From the NCBI GenBank assembly GCA_963565915.1, contig OY751486.1:5084001-5148000 (forward strand): a stretch of DNA of 64,000 bases, read 5' to 3'. The position numbers and the translations under genes were made by a program. The stretch comes from Entoloma clypeatum. Taxonomy: Eukaryota; Basidiomycota; Agaricomycetes; Agaricales; Entolomataceae. The notes under the pieces were generated by a model, which worked only from the letters and a program-made list of their open reading frames with translations, had not been told where the DNA came from and did not search any database. Within the stretch, counting starts at the first letter, position 1. Each line of letters starts with the position of its first letter. This document shows, in pieces, positions 10,630 to 21,379 of this stretch.

Positions 10630-11795
10630 TCAGTGGATCTCATGTTGGTAAACGTGGGTTCTCTGATCATCTATACCGCCGTCATAATTCTTCAGCATGG
10701 TCTCTGGCATGGAAAAGTATGAGGGACGTACGATGCTAACGACGACAGGCCGACCATCCCACGTTGGGTTGTGCTCCCCAACTATGAAAGTGTCGACGGT
10801 AAAGAAGCTATGCTTGTTGTAAAACGGGGTATTGGCGATGTTCGAGGAGCGCACCCAAGTCGTTTTGCCCGCTAGATCTGCCTAGAGCGTGGAGCGCTTG
10901 CCGTAGGTGTGATGTTTAATCATATGGATTGGAGAAGGACGAACCAGCCAAGTCACGGATCTCAAAAGTCCCCCTCCATATCCCCGCCCTTGCTTGGAGG
11001 GATCCACACCTAGGTTGTCGACGCTCCACATCTCGTTCACGTAGTCTCCGAAAAGGCTCGACTGGGCTTCTAACATCTTCTGGTCAAACTCTTTCCGGCG
11101 CTGGTGGGAAAGTGAACAAGTGCATTAGGCGTGCAAGGGCGTCGGAGGCGACAGCTAGTGTGCTGACAGGAAACGAGGGAGTTACTCACCGTGATCTCCT
11201 CGGGATGCTTTGTGTTTTGTTCACGAAGGCGACGCAAATGCTTTGCGAGCCACTTTATGGATTTTGTATGCGGGTCCCTGGGATCTGGCTCGCTTTGCGG
11301 CGGAGTGCTGGAGTTGATAGTCCAGAAATTGAAAAGAGTGATATGACTGTCTGACGGCGATCCACAAATTATGACGATCGGGGGCACTCACGCAATGACG
11401 TTTGCTGCACCTTGGCCTATCGTCAAAGCAGTTTTGGTGCGGACACAGAGGATCAGGTAGGCGGAAATTTGCAGCCGTTCATAGGCCAGCTCGCGCAGAT
11501 TGAGTCGGCGATTCTGATAGCGATGGGGAGGGCCTCTAAGCGAAGGAACGGCATCAGGACTGTGTTCTTACATTACGAATGTAGCGGACGAGTGGATCGT
11601 CAGCGCTCGCCAAAGAGAGGGATCTCGCAGCCCTCCTGGGGCATTTCAATCTGTTGATCGTATGGCAAATGGGTAAGACGCACCATACTTCATTTGAGCT
11701 ACGATGAAAGGTGCACCGAGCATTTGAGCTACGATGAAAGGTGCACCGAGCAAAGACAGAGGACGACCAGCAGGTGGATTCGTGAACATCGACAT
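10630..11795 (-). CDS. GNAT-family N-acetyltransferase
   Basis: Reliable minus-strand exons are 11572 and upstream, 11513-11392, 11346-11190, 11100-10945 and 10881-10630, with introns of 45-89 nt. The acetyl-CoA-binding motif is unmistakable: VDNLGVDPSKQGRGYGGGLL, followed by the typical end of the fold (WVRSSNIANTPFYNKHSFF). Such fungal GNATs act on small amines or proteins; the substrate cannot be told. The 5' part is uncertain. An ATG at 11795 opens a short segment containing a perfect 30 bp tandem duplication, but no good intron joins it in phase to the exon ending at 11572. Either a first exon is misplaced or the 5' end is damaged. The gene faces the kinase-like gene tail to tail. Confidence 0.72.
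11691..11750 (-). repeat. Perfect 30 bp tandem duplication at the 5' end of the GNAT gene
   Basis: The 30 bp at 11691-11720 are repeated exactly at 11721-11750. Read on the minus strand they encode the ten residues LGAPFIVAQM twice, in frame. A perfect copy implies a recent slippage event. Confidence 0.95.
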
Positions 11796-12204
11796 TGGAA
11801 GGCTCGAGGCGATGTTTGACTAGGAAAGACTCCCGTATTTAGGACCATGCTTGATATACTCCTCCGGACCTGGGAATGCGGTGATTACGGTAATTGTGAT
11901 GACTGCGCATTGTCTATGTATCACCAGGGCAGTGAAACATGGTCTTGCGAGAATAAACCCCCCGCATTGCTGAGGTCTGTCATAGACATATATTGCACTG
12001 TTATCACGAATCCCAAGACAGGGGTGATTGGGAAACTGTCAGTGTAGGAGCCACGATGCTGAGGTCCGCTCGTGCAGCTGCGGGCTGTGCCTTCGCTTCA
12101 CGTCATCCTCGCTACTCAGAGACTTCGCGAGTCAATGATGGCATTCTTGAAAGTGGGACTACAAAGGGAAATGGATCTCATGATGCAGGGAAGAGGCGCA
12201 AGCA

Positions 12205-12378
12205 AATTACGGGAAAACATGCACGTGAAAATGTATCTGCTGCCTGAACTTGCGCAGCACCCTCGATTGCCGGCAATCCGGTCCAGCGATCTTTAATGTA
12301 GACTGGCAAAGACAAAATGAGAAATAATAATCGACCCTGGAGACTGACAGGCTGACGTTCAGCGGCAACCGGGATTCA
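12205..12378 (-). pseudogene. Truncated relic of the Gfa-type gene (3' end only)
   Basis: Minus-strand sequence here matches the last exon, last intron and downstream flank of the Gfa gene at 13985-14146: KDRWTGLPAIEGAAQVQAA versus KDRWTGLQAIEGAAQVQAA, preceded by the same IPVAAE splice junction region. The stop is lost and nothing upstream of about 12378 matches, so this is a partial duplicate. The remaining sequence of 11796-12590 shows no supported gene. Confidence 0.75.
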
Positions 12379-12590
12379 ATGTGCACGAAAGTGTCGTCTT
12401 GGTGAACGGGTAATATGTCCCGTTGACTGGGTCGTGCGGTCGTTTTCGAAAAAACGAGTCATTGTCGCCTGTTCGTGAAAAAACCCGGTAAACCGGTGGA
12501 CCTGCCGCGACAATTGCAGTTAGGGGGCTAGGTGAAAACCGTGGCTTCATCATGAGTGTGTGCAATTACGGGTTTGTCACTGTACCACTA

Positions 12591-12898
12591 CTAGCAGTTA
12601 TAAGGTTTGTCGGGTTGGAAACACTGCATTCAAGTTAGTTTATGCATGCCTATCAGAATTGAAAATCATTCACGGACAGGCCGTCGTGGGTCGGATGACT
12701 TACGTATAACATTGAATTGAACTTGGTCACATAAAGCAGCTTACAGGTACTATTACAGCAACCTGTGTCGCTAGCGTCTTTGCAAGGGGTGTTTGGCAGT
12801 TTGGTGCAAATTGGCCTAGCACCACCGTGCCCAGCGGAGGCACTTGCCAACTTGAAGCAGAGAGCCACGGTAAGGATGAGAGTACGGGAGAAATGCAT
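12591..12898 (-). CDS. Small cysteine-rich secreted protein
   Basis: Two exons, 12898-12704 and 12623-12591, joined over an 80 nt intron (GTAAGT...TGCAG); 75 aa. Residues 1-23 are a classic signal peptide (MHFSRTLILTVALCF, then KLASASAG). The mature part of about 52 residues has seven Cys, including a CC pair and a terminal Cys; the second exon supplies the last two (CFQPDKPYNC). It has the profile of a fungal small secreted protein, an effector-like class, but matches no family I know. A TATAAAA box sits about 95 bp upstream on the coding strand (12991-12997), the same spacing as at the secreted repeat protein gene. Confidence 0.72.
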
Positions 12899-12990
12899 GG
12901 TGAAATCGTGGGGTTTGTTCAAGTGAAAGCGTGACAACAGTGACTTTGAATAGTTGCTATGCTGGAGAGGACGAACCCCCCACGCACCCA

Positions 12991-12997
12991 TTTTATA
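12991..12997 (-). promoter_or_regulatory. TATA box of the small secreted protein gene
   Basis: TATAAAA on the minus strand, about 95 bp before the ATG at 12898. Confidence 0.5.
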
Positions 12998-14002
12998 CAG
13001 CAATAACAATGCCGTAAATGCCATAGGCGGCTCCTGGGGTTGATCCAACGAAAACCATCAACAGAGAAGCCTACGAGTCCGAATTTGAAGTATGAAACGT
13101 GAGAGGAGGTCAGGGGTACGACATTGGACAGAAACAGATGTGCGCAAAAGTTCACGTCAATCCTTCTGCGACGCCAAGTGCAATGCTCCTTTCGAAGTCG
13201 TCATGCCTTTATCGATGGGAAGTATTGATTTTGGGTTTTCGATAAGGGATTATTGGCGACCGAGATGAACAGAACGGCGACGACCGTATAGAGGAACGTT
13301 GAAACTCGAATATATGAATCGCTGACGCGCCGACTCGGAGCGGCGTTCTTCATCTACCCTTTCAGACGTAACGTTATACAGGGAAACAGGTGGGCTCTCA
13401 CTTGTTCCCAGACGGCGCAGCCTCATCTCAAAAATGATGAGGAGTTGATGGAGTTCCCTCGTCTCACTGCGGTTCGGCCCAGTCTCCCGACATGGAGTGA
13501 GCCCTTCACACGGGAGGCGTGGAACGACAAATGCCCAATGATTGATATCGATTCATGACGGACTTTCGGACGGCCGTTGCTCTTGGGCATAATCAACTCC
13601 CATATCCCCTCTGAACCTGAAGCGGCCCAACACGGGGACATTGCTCACACTTCCTTCCGAAGAAACTGACTTGGGTCAGATATATTTGCAAATTACCGCG
13701 GACTCACGTTCAATCCACTTATGTGATCGCAACGAATGCTGCCCTCCAAACGGAGTTTGCGAACTGTTCGTGTTTTGCGAAGGCTCCTTCCCAGAGAAGG
13801 CTTGCTGCGTACGACGAAAAGGAAGTCACTCGGGGGCACTGAACACCTGGGATGAAGATGGGGGCCAGGTAAGGAGGGCATAGTACACTCTCACTCAGGG
13901 AAAACCCCAGACGTTGGTGCTGGAGATTCGTGAGTGAGCTGCTGACAAGCACGGGACTATCTCTCATTAGGTGTTGAGCGAAAACATGCATGAGAAAATA
14001 TA
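12998..14002. other. No gene recognised
   Basis: About 1 kb upstream of the secreted protein gene. Open frames of 60-80 codons on both strands lack domains or splice support. Confidence 0.35.
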
Positions 14003-14563
14003 TCAAGGTGCTGCCTGAACTTGGGCGGCACCCTCGATGGCCTGCAGCCCCGTCCAGCGATCTTTCATGTAGACTGGCGAAAACGTAATGAGGATTGATC
14101 GACCGTAAAGACAATTAGACTAACTTTCAGCGGCAACCGGGATTCTCGCGAAGAACGGGAATAATCCAGTTTGAATTGCTTGAGACTCTCCGAAGACAAC
14201 CGATTTATGCGAGATGGCGCATCCACACTCGCCACAAAACACACGAGTGACTGTGATGGGCTCAATGGTGAATGATCAGGGGTCATTGATTGTGATAGCG
14301 AAGCACCGATGTTGCCACTATCTCCCTTGCTTCCATACTCCTTGATGGGGCCTGTTATCGTGACGTCTTTGGAGGGAGCCAGGACATTGGTTGTGAAGGC
14401 ACTCCCGCTCGTCCACTTGCAATCGGTGCAGTGGCAAACAACCTGGTCCAGCGTGAACCGCGTTCCCAAAGCAAAAGGATCCCAAGGGGCGTACCTGATC
14501 CTCGTGGGCGGATTCTAGGGAGACTGTGGTTTTTCCGCAGAGGCAAACACCGATGATAGGCAT
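14003..14563 (-). CDS. Gfa / CENP-V domain zinc protein
   Basis: Four minus-strand exons: 14563-14495, 14442-14307, 14250-14125 and 14073-14003; 133 aa, the usual size for the family. The zinc ligands are all present: CLCG near residue 8, VVCHCTDCKWTSGSAF at about 24-39, and FCGECGCAISHKS at about 73-85. The end KDRWTGLQAIEGAAQVQAA is the usual C-terminal helix. Members are annotated as glutathione-dependent formaldehyde-activating or S-(hydroxymethyl)glutathione-related; real substrates of fungal homologues are mostly unknown. All introns are 51-56 nt with consensus ends. A partial copy of its 3' part lies 1.7 kb downstream. Confidence 0.85.
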
Positions 14564-15030
14564 TGTCGGATGTGTTGAATAGGTATGAGGGGTAATTGAG
14601 GACGTCCACCCGCTTGTTCTCCCATCCTTTTATAGGTGCTGGATGATGGCGTTGTTCACTAATCCGCAAAGTTGTCAGCTTCGGGGTTCGGTTGGCACTC
14701 GTGGGTCACCAATCATGGACAAGACGGTCAGATGCTGCTTACTCGGAGTGGCTCGTTGAACGAGGGATGCGAAAGCCACGTCGCAGATGTGAAGATGTCA
14801 AATTGAAAGTTTCAAACCACGTGACTCAACCAGCCAAAGTTCGTCAAGAAACTCATATGATCAAGTCTTAAAACAAGGTATTTGATCCACCTCAAACACC
14901 GGATTAATTGGGAACTCATAGCACTTATCATAAATAATGACACTCATGAAAAAAATCTGCAAGTTTCGGGCCAGGCTCCGAGATCTGGTGTGACGCGTGG
15001 GTCACGGGCATCGCTCGCGGCTCGCGCCCA
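14564..15030. other. Intergenic, no gene recognised
   Basis: Sequence between the start of the Gfa gene and the split plus-strand gene. Nothing supported. Confidence 0.35.
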
Positions 15031-15039
15031 CCTCAACAA

Positions 15040-15766
15040 TGCACTCCTTCACCATGGAGGGCAATGACCTGTGTGAGTGTGCAAAGGGGATGTTGAACGT
15101 ACTACTACTTATCTATGATCCCCAGCACCGAGTGAGTACAATGAAGGAAAAGGCATATCTGTTGCCCTCGAGCTTGAGGCGCTTCCACCACCAGCAAAAG
15201 AAGGCCAGCCGAAACGTCAAAAATGCTAAACCTCTCAAGGTTACTGGGAAGATGTTCGTGCATGAAGAAGAGAGCTTACATGAGATGTTACGGAGGGCTG
15301 CTACTATACTCAAGCGAGATGATGTGCAGGAGTACGGACCTCGATGAATTTGATTACTTCTGTTATGAACTTCTCTACGACATCCCAAGGTCACCATGGA
15401 AGGGAATCACCATCAACAGCTTGAGCGACTACAAGCAAATGATTGAGGAAGTAGTAAAGAAGGCGAGTCCATTGGTGAAAATCATCTTCATGGAACATTC
15501 CAATCTGAGATGGGTGTGTCATGTACTTCCTTTACCATTTCCTATCACTTACAGCAACATAAACCAGTGGAGCAGGGATGATGAAGATCAAGATAGCAAT
15601 GAAGAGGAACCAGAGGCCGAAAATCTGCGCAAGAAGACCAAGGTCAGTTTCAATGTCTTATATGTCTTATATGTCTTCTACTTTGTCATTCCACCACAGA
15701 AAACACATGAGCTGTCACCCGAGGAAGTTGAGCAATCAGCTCTGATCAGCTCGCTTCAGACTAAGT
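15040..15766 (+). pseudogene. 5' half of a basidiomycete repeat-family gene split by the giant transposon
   Basis: This fragment resembles the N-terminal half of a large family of uncharacterised Agaricomycete proteins: a ubiquitin-like segment (KMFVHEEESLHEMLRRAA, then DLDEFDYFCYELLYD and IIFMEHSNLRW), an acidic linker flanked by introns, and a helix (ELSPEEVEQSALISSLQTK) that in relatives runs straight into a C-x4-C motif. Here the coding sequence stops being gene-like after 15766. The missing C-x4-C part is found in the right frame at 43712. A frame change near 15330 suggests an indel or unrecognised intron, so the gene may already have been decaying. Function unknown. Confidence 0.7.
15759..15766 (+). 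repeat. Left 8 bp target-site duplication of the giant element
   Basis: GACTAAGT, identical to 43704-43711. Removing the interval plus one copy leaves the host reading frame intact across the junction. Confidence 0.85.
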
Positions 15767-15889
15767 CAGGGCATCCAGTGGAAAGTTTCTGTGATAACAT
15801 AAGCGCGGACGTGAGATTTAAGCTGTGATGACAGGCCAGCGGAGTCAGCCCACGAACAGGTAACACTTAATCTGACAGCTGGGCTGATG
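15767..15889 (+). repeat. Left terminal inverted repeat of the giant element
   Basis: Compared with the reverse complement of 43587-43703, matching blocks appear in the same order and spacing: GCGGA near 15803, GTGATGACAGGCCAGCGGA at about 15824-15842, AGTCAGCCCA, and ACAGCTGGGCTGATG at 15875-15889, which is exact. The outermost 20 bp do not visibly match. Confidence 0.7.
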
Positions 15890-16939
15890 TGTCGGCATAA
15901 TATTACTTTCGGCTTATTGGGGTGCTCGGGTCGTGGGTACAGGTACAGCTGGGTATGGGTATGGGGATGGGTATGCATTTCGGGACCCCCAATAACCACG
16001 TTGGAGTGTTAGACGGGTTTTGTGAAGTATGTTCTGGCTGCCTCCAGAGGTCCATAGATGCCAACCACATTTATACCCATGGGAGCCTGTAAACCTGTCC
16101 ATGGCTGCAGGTACAGGTCGACCCAAAGGTATCCGAGGGTTACCTGTGGCATTCACTGACACTGGGATAGGTATAGGCACTAGGGCTGCTACTAGCAGCT
16201 CATAATTTATGAGGGATGAACACAGCAGGAAATTAGATTGAAGAGTCTACAAAGGAGTCTACAAAGGAACCAAGGATGAAGAAGAGCTCCAGTGTGAAGG
16301 AGAATTTTGTGGGATGAGGGTTGGTGGGCATGGACAATCTCCCAGCTCGCAAGGGGAGTATTTCCGTCCCGTCGGGGCCGGCTTTGTCTTGGAGGCTGCA
16401 CCCTATCTGCATCCTGTGAGCTGACTGTCTGGACATGCATGCCAAGGTCTGCAAGACTCTATATTCCCATCACACGAAAAAGGTTTCCCATGCCTCGGAT
16501 ATGGCACAAGGTGATGTCAATGCAGCCCCGATGGGATAAATATACTTCCCTCAGTTTGTTTCGGTTGCCAATGCGTCGGAGCAACCTGAAAATCGGAACA
16601 CAATGGGGGAAACCGGGGCCGACGGGAGATATATTTCCCATTCTGGAACATTATCAACGTGCGGAGAGGAGAGGATAAGGGATAACATTGTGAGGATGAG
16701 GCCCATTTGCGGGTCAGTCTGGAAGTCATTTTTATTCAAGGGCATATAGAAACAAGGGGTGAAATGAAAAAAGCGCGATATTGTACATGATGAGAGTAAA
16801 GAAGTATGAGGTCAACTACGGTCCAAGCTTTGAACACAGGAGAAATGATTCTGTGGCCTGTCGAGACCGGGTATTTCTCCGAATGCAGCTTGTCGCTTAG
16901 GCTAATTTCTCTGTATTCTCTGACATCTTGAGTGAATGA

Positions 16940-17392
16940 TCAAGATACTACAGTCGCAAAGAACATACCTGCAAGGGCCTGGCACATAATTTTGACCTCT
17001 GCCACCATATCCCTGAACCTTTGCGCCCCAACATCTTCCAGCAAATCATGATCCCATCGATCAGCAGGCGCCGCATCGGTCACAAGGCCCGGATGACTTG
17101 CAATAAAAGGAGGAGTGAGATTGTTGTTCGCTTTCGTATACTCAAACACAGAAAAGCGTGTACCCATTGCACTGATGCCATACAGTTTGGGAATCATGAG
17201 ATCGTGTTCAGCAATAATCAGGACCCGCTCGCGCATCTGTAAGTCTGCGCTGACCCGTTTATGGATGTGGTCAAGGTGGGGAAAAGGCTTGATTTCGAGA
17301 AAAAACACTGGGAACTCCCGCAGTTGAACGAGGAGACATGGATTGGGAAATGGAACATGGTTTGGGAACAGAGTCACTAAATCATGAGGCAC
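16940..17392 (-). CDS. Hypothetical protein, small cargo gene or gene fragment
   Basis: A 150-codon minus-strand frame with normal protein composition (DLQMRERVLIIAEHDL, KLYGISAMGTRFSVFEYTK, DRWDHDLLEDVGAQRFRDMV). It resembles a segment of uncharacterised Agaricomycete proteins (Met-Arg-Glu-Arg, then Leu-Tyr-Gly-Ile-Ser...Gly-Thr), but I cannot name a domain. Upstream exons are likely missing or not recognisable, so this may be a captured fragment. It lies just inside the left end of the giant element. Confidence 0.45.
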   Translation of the reverse strand: MPHDLVTLFPNHVPFPNPCLLVQLREFPVFFLEIKPFPHLDHIHKRVSADLQMRERVLIIAEHDLMIPKLYGISAMGTRFSVFEYTKANNNLTPPFIASHPGLVTDAAPADRWDHDLLEDVGAQRFRDMVAEVKIMCQALAGMFFATVVS

Positions 17393-18964
17393 ACTAGGGG
17401 GGATTTTTGTGTGAACGACTTATCGGAAAGACTTGGACCTGGGGCCGACGGGGGACATATTTCCCGTCGGGGGTTCGGGAACATATCATCGACCGGGATC
17501 GGGGAATGCACTCTGTATCTTGTTCCGTAACGACTTATGGGAAAGACTTGTGGCAGTCAAGCTATAGGTGTAGCGGACATAGGACCTAACTGGGTTTGGG
17601 GGCCTGTGCGCCTGTCAAGTTGAACTTGACACATACAAAGGCAACACCACCAAACAGCACCATGTCGCGTCCTCGCGCGTCGAGGTTTTACTCCTACCAA
17701 GGTTCGTGTTTTTTTCTTTTTTACTGCATCATTATACTCTATTCTTGTATTATGTTTCTCCTGACTTCACCGTTGAGTTTTCCGGTGATCACATGGGTCA
17801 CACTGGGTCAAATTTTGAATACCATACCCATACGTGAAAAAACAATGTTGAATACTGTACGGCAGGCCTGGAATACATATATGTATTTTTATACTGATTC
17901 CAATGACAAACATTGATATATACAAGCACCCTGCCTCGAGTGTCGGGGATGCGGACTTGATAGAAGTTGAACCGTGGCAGGGATGCCTCTCGTGTTTTGG
18001 ATGATTGAAATATACATATATTAGAGTATTCTCGCCGAATGAATAGTCTGGGTGATTCCTGGATTAGCAGGTAGGTCCTGATCTCATCAAAGCTCCAAAT
18101 GCACCACAGAATCATTTATTGTGGCACATCCAGTGCATGGATCACTGTTGTCTCTTTTGCCCCTTGTTCACTACATATAAGAGTAGACTTCCACCGAAGG
18201 GATAAGGTGGGAGATGCTTGGATGAGTAAATAGGTTGTCCATACTCTTCTCCTGCCTCCTCGATTTAATTTATTTGATTTAATTTAATTTCCTGGCCATA
18301 TACACATATAGCACCACATAGCCAAGACTTGGACCTGGGGCCGATGGGGGAAGGATTTGCCGTCGGGACTTCGGGAACACATCCTGGACGGGGATCGGGG
18401 ATGCATTGTGTATCTTCGGGAACATCAGAATGTGGCCGGGGCCGACGGCGGATATGTTTCCCATGGAAGGAAACAAGTGCGGGACATGGGTTGTTTCCGC
18501 GGAAACATAAGTATTTGATATTTGGGTCCCCCTGAGCCTGCCTCATAGTTTACAGAGTCTGTTGCCAAACCATGTTCCATTTCCCAACCCATGTCCTATG
18601 ACCTGCTGGGGCATTGCATCTTCATGTTGCAAAATGCTTGGCTGACGCATGCCTTCCAATATGCTGAAACAAGATGCAGTCAGACATTGGTGAAGGAACA
18701 ATTGCTGAAAGCTATGAACAAATTTTGGGCCATGAATGGACTAGTCACTTCCCAACCTGTCCTAAGATTGGGTCACAAAGCTGGGAGAGACCAAGGAACA
18801 TGTCAGAAGCATGGGATAATGGGGGTGGAATTTGGGCAATGGTCGGATCTCAACCCTCGGCCCCGACGGGATGGGGTGTGATGACGGATTTTATTCAGAG
18901 GGAGCATATGCAGACCAATGGGAAAATTTGGGGAAATAAATCGATTTTTAGTATAGGTTCAAAA
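17393..18964. other. Non-coding part of the giant element with motif copies
   Basis: Holds at least five copies of the GGGGCCGACGGG motif, two of them with a nearby inverted CCCGTCGGG. Small open frames here show no domain. Confidence 0.5.
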
Positions 18965-20487
18965 CTATGTACTAACAGATGGAGCAAGCACGCGGTTGAC
19001 AGTACTTGCCCCTCCGGGGTTGATTTGGAGGTAACTCCTAATGTCATCCCTCATGAACCATGCAAAACAAGCTCGGTCACCAGCTTGAATGGGATCGACG
19101 GCATGAGAAAGGATCCGCCCAGACAGTGCTATAACTGTGCGGGGGCCATATGAAAATGAGGTATGGAGACCGGGAAGATGGAGCGAAATTTGTTCATATA
19201 AGCCTGTAGTGGCTAAGATGTCATACCACTCATGTCGGGCTTGTGAATCTTTATGGCAGGGAGTCTGGCGATTGCAAATGATGGAAACACCCGAGAATGG
19301 AGTACACCAAGTCTCGAGGACCTTCGAGATGTGAGCTGGTTCCCAGAGATGAGAAGGATCGTCCTTGAGCCGTTCGAGCATAGTGAGGCCGACTAGGTAC
19401 TGCTCTGGATGTGTGACGGCCAAGATGGAACCCATGGCTGAAAGGAAGCGGCTGTTGGCTTTGAGCCAGGAGGTGGCACAGGATGACTCTGTCTTGTATG
19501 ATTTCGAGATTTCTGGCCGCCCGGTGCTTGCCTGTAATAAGAAATGAGTTGACATTGACCAAAAGAAGGGGGAGGAAGGAAACAAACAGAATGGCCTGCT
19601 TGGAACCAGCAGGAAGCGATGTCAACAATCCCTGGAACTAGGACTTCACCTGAGGTGAACAGGGTGGGATCATGACTCCAGGGAGCGCGACGATTTGAGG
19701 CATTGCTGTCCTCACTACCCGGGCGGGAAGAACGGGTGGGTGGGGCCCGATGACCGGTTTCAACATGGATCGGGTAGTTTTTCCGTTCCTCTCGCATAAG
19801 AGAATCCAGAACTGAAATTGAGGCAAGCCATTCATCCTTGAAAAAGGGATGAGATCCAGGAAGCATGAATGTTAATGGGGCACGTACATGCACATCTTGT
19901 GAGAGGGCATCCGGTAAATACCAGAGGATGATATTTCCATCGGCGTCAAGGACTGTCATGGGGGTATTGACCTGAATGAAATCATCATCGTCGGACTGGA
20001 AGTCGGGGCCGGGAGGGAAAAGGAGATTGCGGGAGGTTTCTTGGGCCTCATCTCGGCCGTCACAGGCTTTTCCCAAGGTAGCGACATAGTCCGCCACCCT
20101 CCATGGGACCCGTTCTGAATGGGAAAAGGAGTGAGAATCAGCATGGTGTAATACAATAAGTCAGTCACTTTGATTCCTGAGGGCGATTGCTGCGATCTCG
20201 GCAATATGCTGACCATCCTCGATGCTCGCATATGAGACATTGAGGGGCAGTGGGAGGTCAGGAAGTAGGGTGGGATCCGCCTCATGGTAGTGATGCTGGA
20301 AGAGATCATGGGTGTGCTTTGCAGCATGATATGCTTGATAAAATCGGGGGGAGAAGTCCTGATGGAGGGTGGATGGGTCCGCTCTGACTATTTCCCGAGC
20401 AGCAGGAAAGATTGTAAGGAGGCGTGGGTCCACCACATCAAGCTCATCAGGGATGGGGGTTTGGGGACCACTGTCTTCGGCAAGCAT
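18965..20487 (-). CDS. TET/JBP-family 2-oxoglutarate/Fe(II) dioxygenase
   Basis: Four minus-strand exons: 20487-20169, 20114-19894, 19836-19588 and 19531-18965; 451 aa, no internal stop. The catalytic core matches basidiomycete TET/JBP proteins: VLDADGNIILWYLPDAL upstream, then CNRQTPCHKD with the metal-binding H356-x-D358, GLYEQISLHLPGL, SYGPRTVIALSGRILSHAV with the third metal ligand H406, and GDRACFAWFMRD with the 2-oxoglutarate-binding R416. Such enzymes oxidise 5-methylcytosine or thymine in DNA. All key residues are present, so activity is plausible. The start is uncertain: an in-frame codon run continues upstream of 20487, and an ATG at 20592 could begin a short first exon through a weak GTCCTC donor. 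Its place in a KDZ element fits the known co-mobility of the two families. Confidence 0.88.
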
Positions 20488-20592
20488 TTCCAGAACAACT
20501 GTTGCATCCTGTAGGTTTTGTCAATAGTCAAAGGCAATGGAGAGGGTCTGCTGCTGTTCGAGGACATTCATGGATGCCCAGTTGTCCCTCAT

Positions 20593-21379
20593 TGCTCTCT
20601 CGACAAATCAGAGGAATCGACTTTGATTAGGGGAAAATATGACATTGCGAGCCAGCAACATCAAGACCATAGCCGTCCCCATCATATACAGGCTTTCGAT
20701 TTTCAGGTTCATGGTGATTGGATCAGCATGGCGACAAGACGTGATCTCATGATGGATTCCGATCGGGACGTGTCCGGGGCCGACGGGGGGATACGTTTCG
20801 CATCGGGAATGAGGGCGGTCATGTCGGCGACCAAAGTCGGGATATGAGTTCTCGGCGAAGTGAAGGAAATATTAATGGGATGTGTCTGGGGCCGACGGGG
20901 GATATATGTTATCTGGAAAATGCACTCCCTGCGATATGGAATGAAAGTACTCAACACTTTGTTCCCAGTGGATGCACGACCTTATGGAAACAATTGGGCT
21001 GGCAGGGGAGGCTCAGTCCCCTATGGCTCAGGCTTTCAAAGCAGTTTGTTTATTGGTATATATGGAGGCGAAGTTATACCAATAAAAAGATGAATATGCG
21101 TAGTAAAAACAGGGGGAAAAGCAATATCGGACGGCAAGATCAATCGAGTCAGGAAGACAGCGAGGGAGGAGGAGCGGGAGAGAGGATGATAGGACCCACT
21201 TTCTTCATGCCCTTCATGCTGTACAAAGTACCTGTCTTGAGACCTTGACCATCCCCTGCGAGTCACACGACAGTGGGCTGGGCTTCCACATCACCCACAT
21301 GCGAGGCAGTCACGACGTCCTCCGCGACAGTGGGCAGCGGAGAATTTCTGCTGCATCTGTCAGACTTCTTGCGAAGGAG
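20593..21379. other. Spacer with motif copies
   Basis: Contains two copies of GGGGCCGACGGGGG (20777 and 20889) and no supported gene. Confidence 0.5.
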
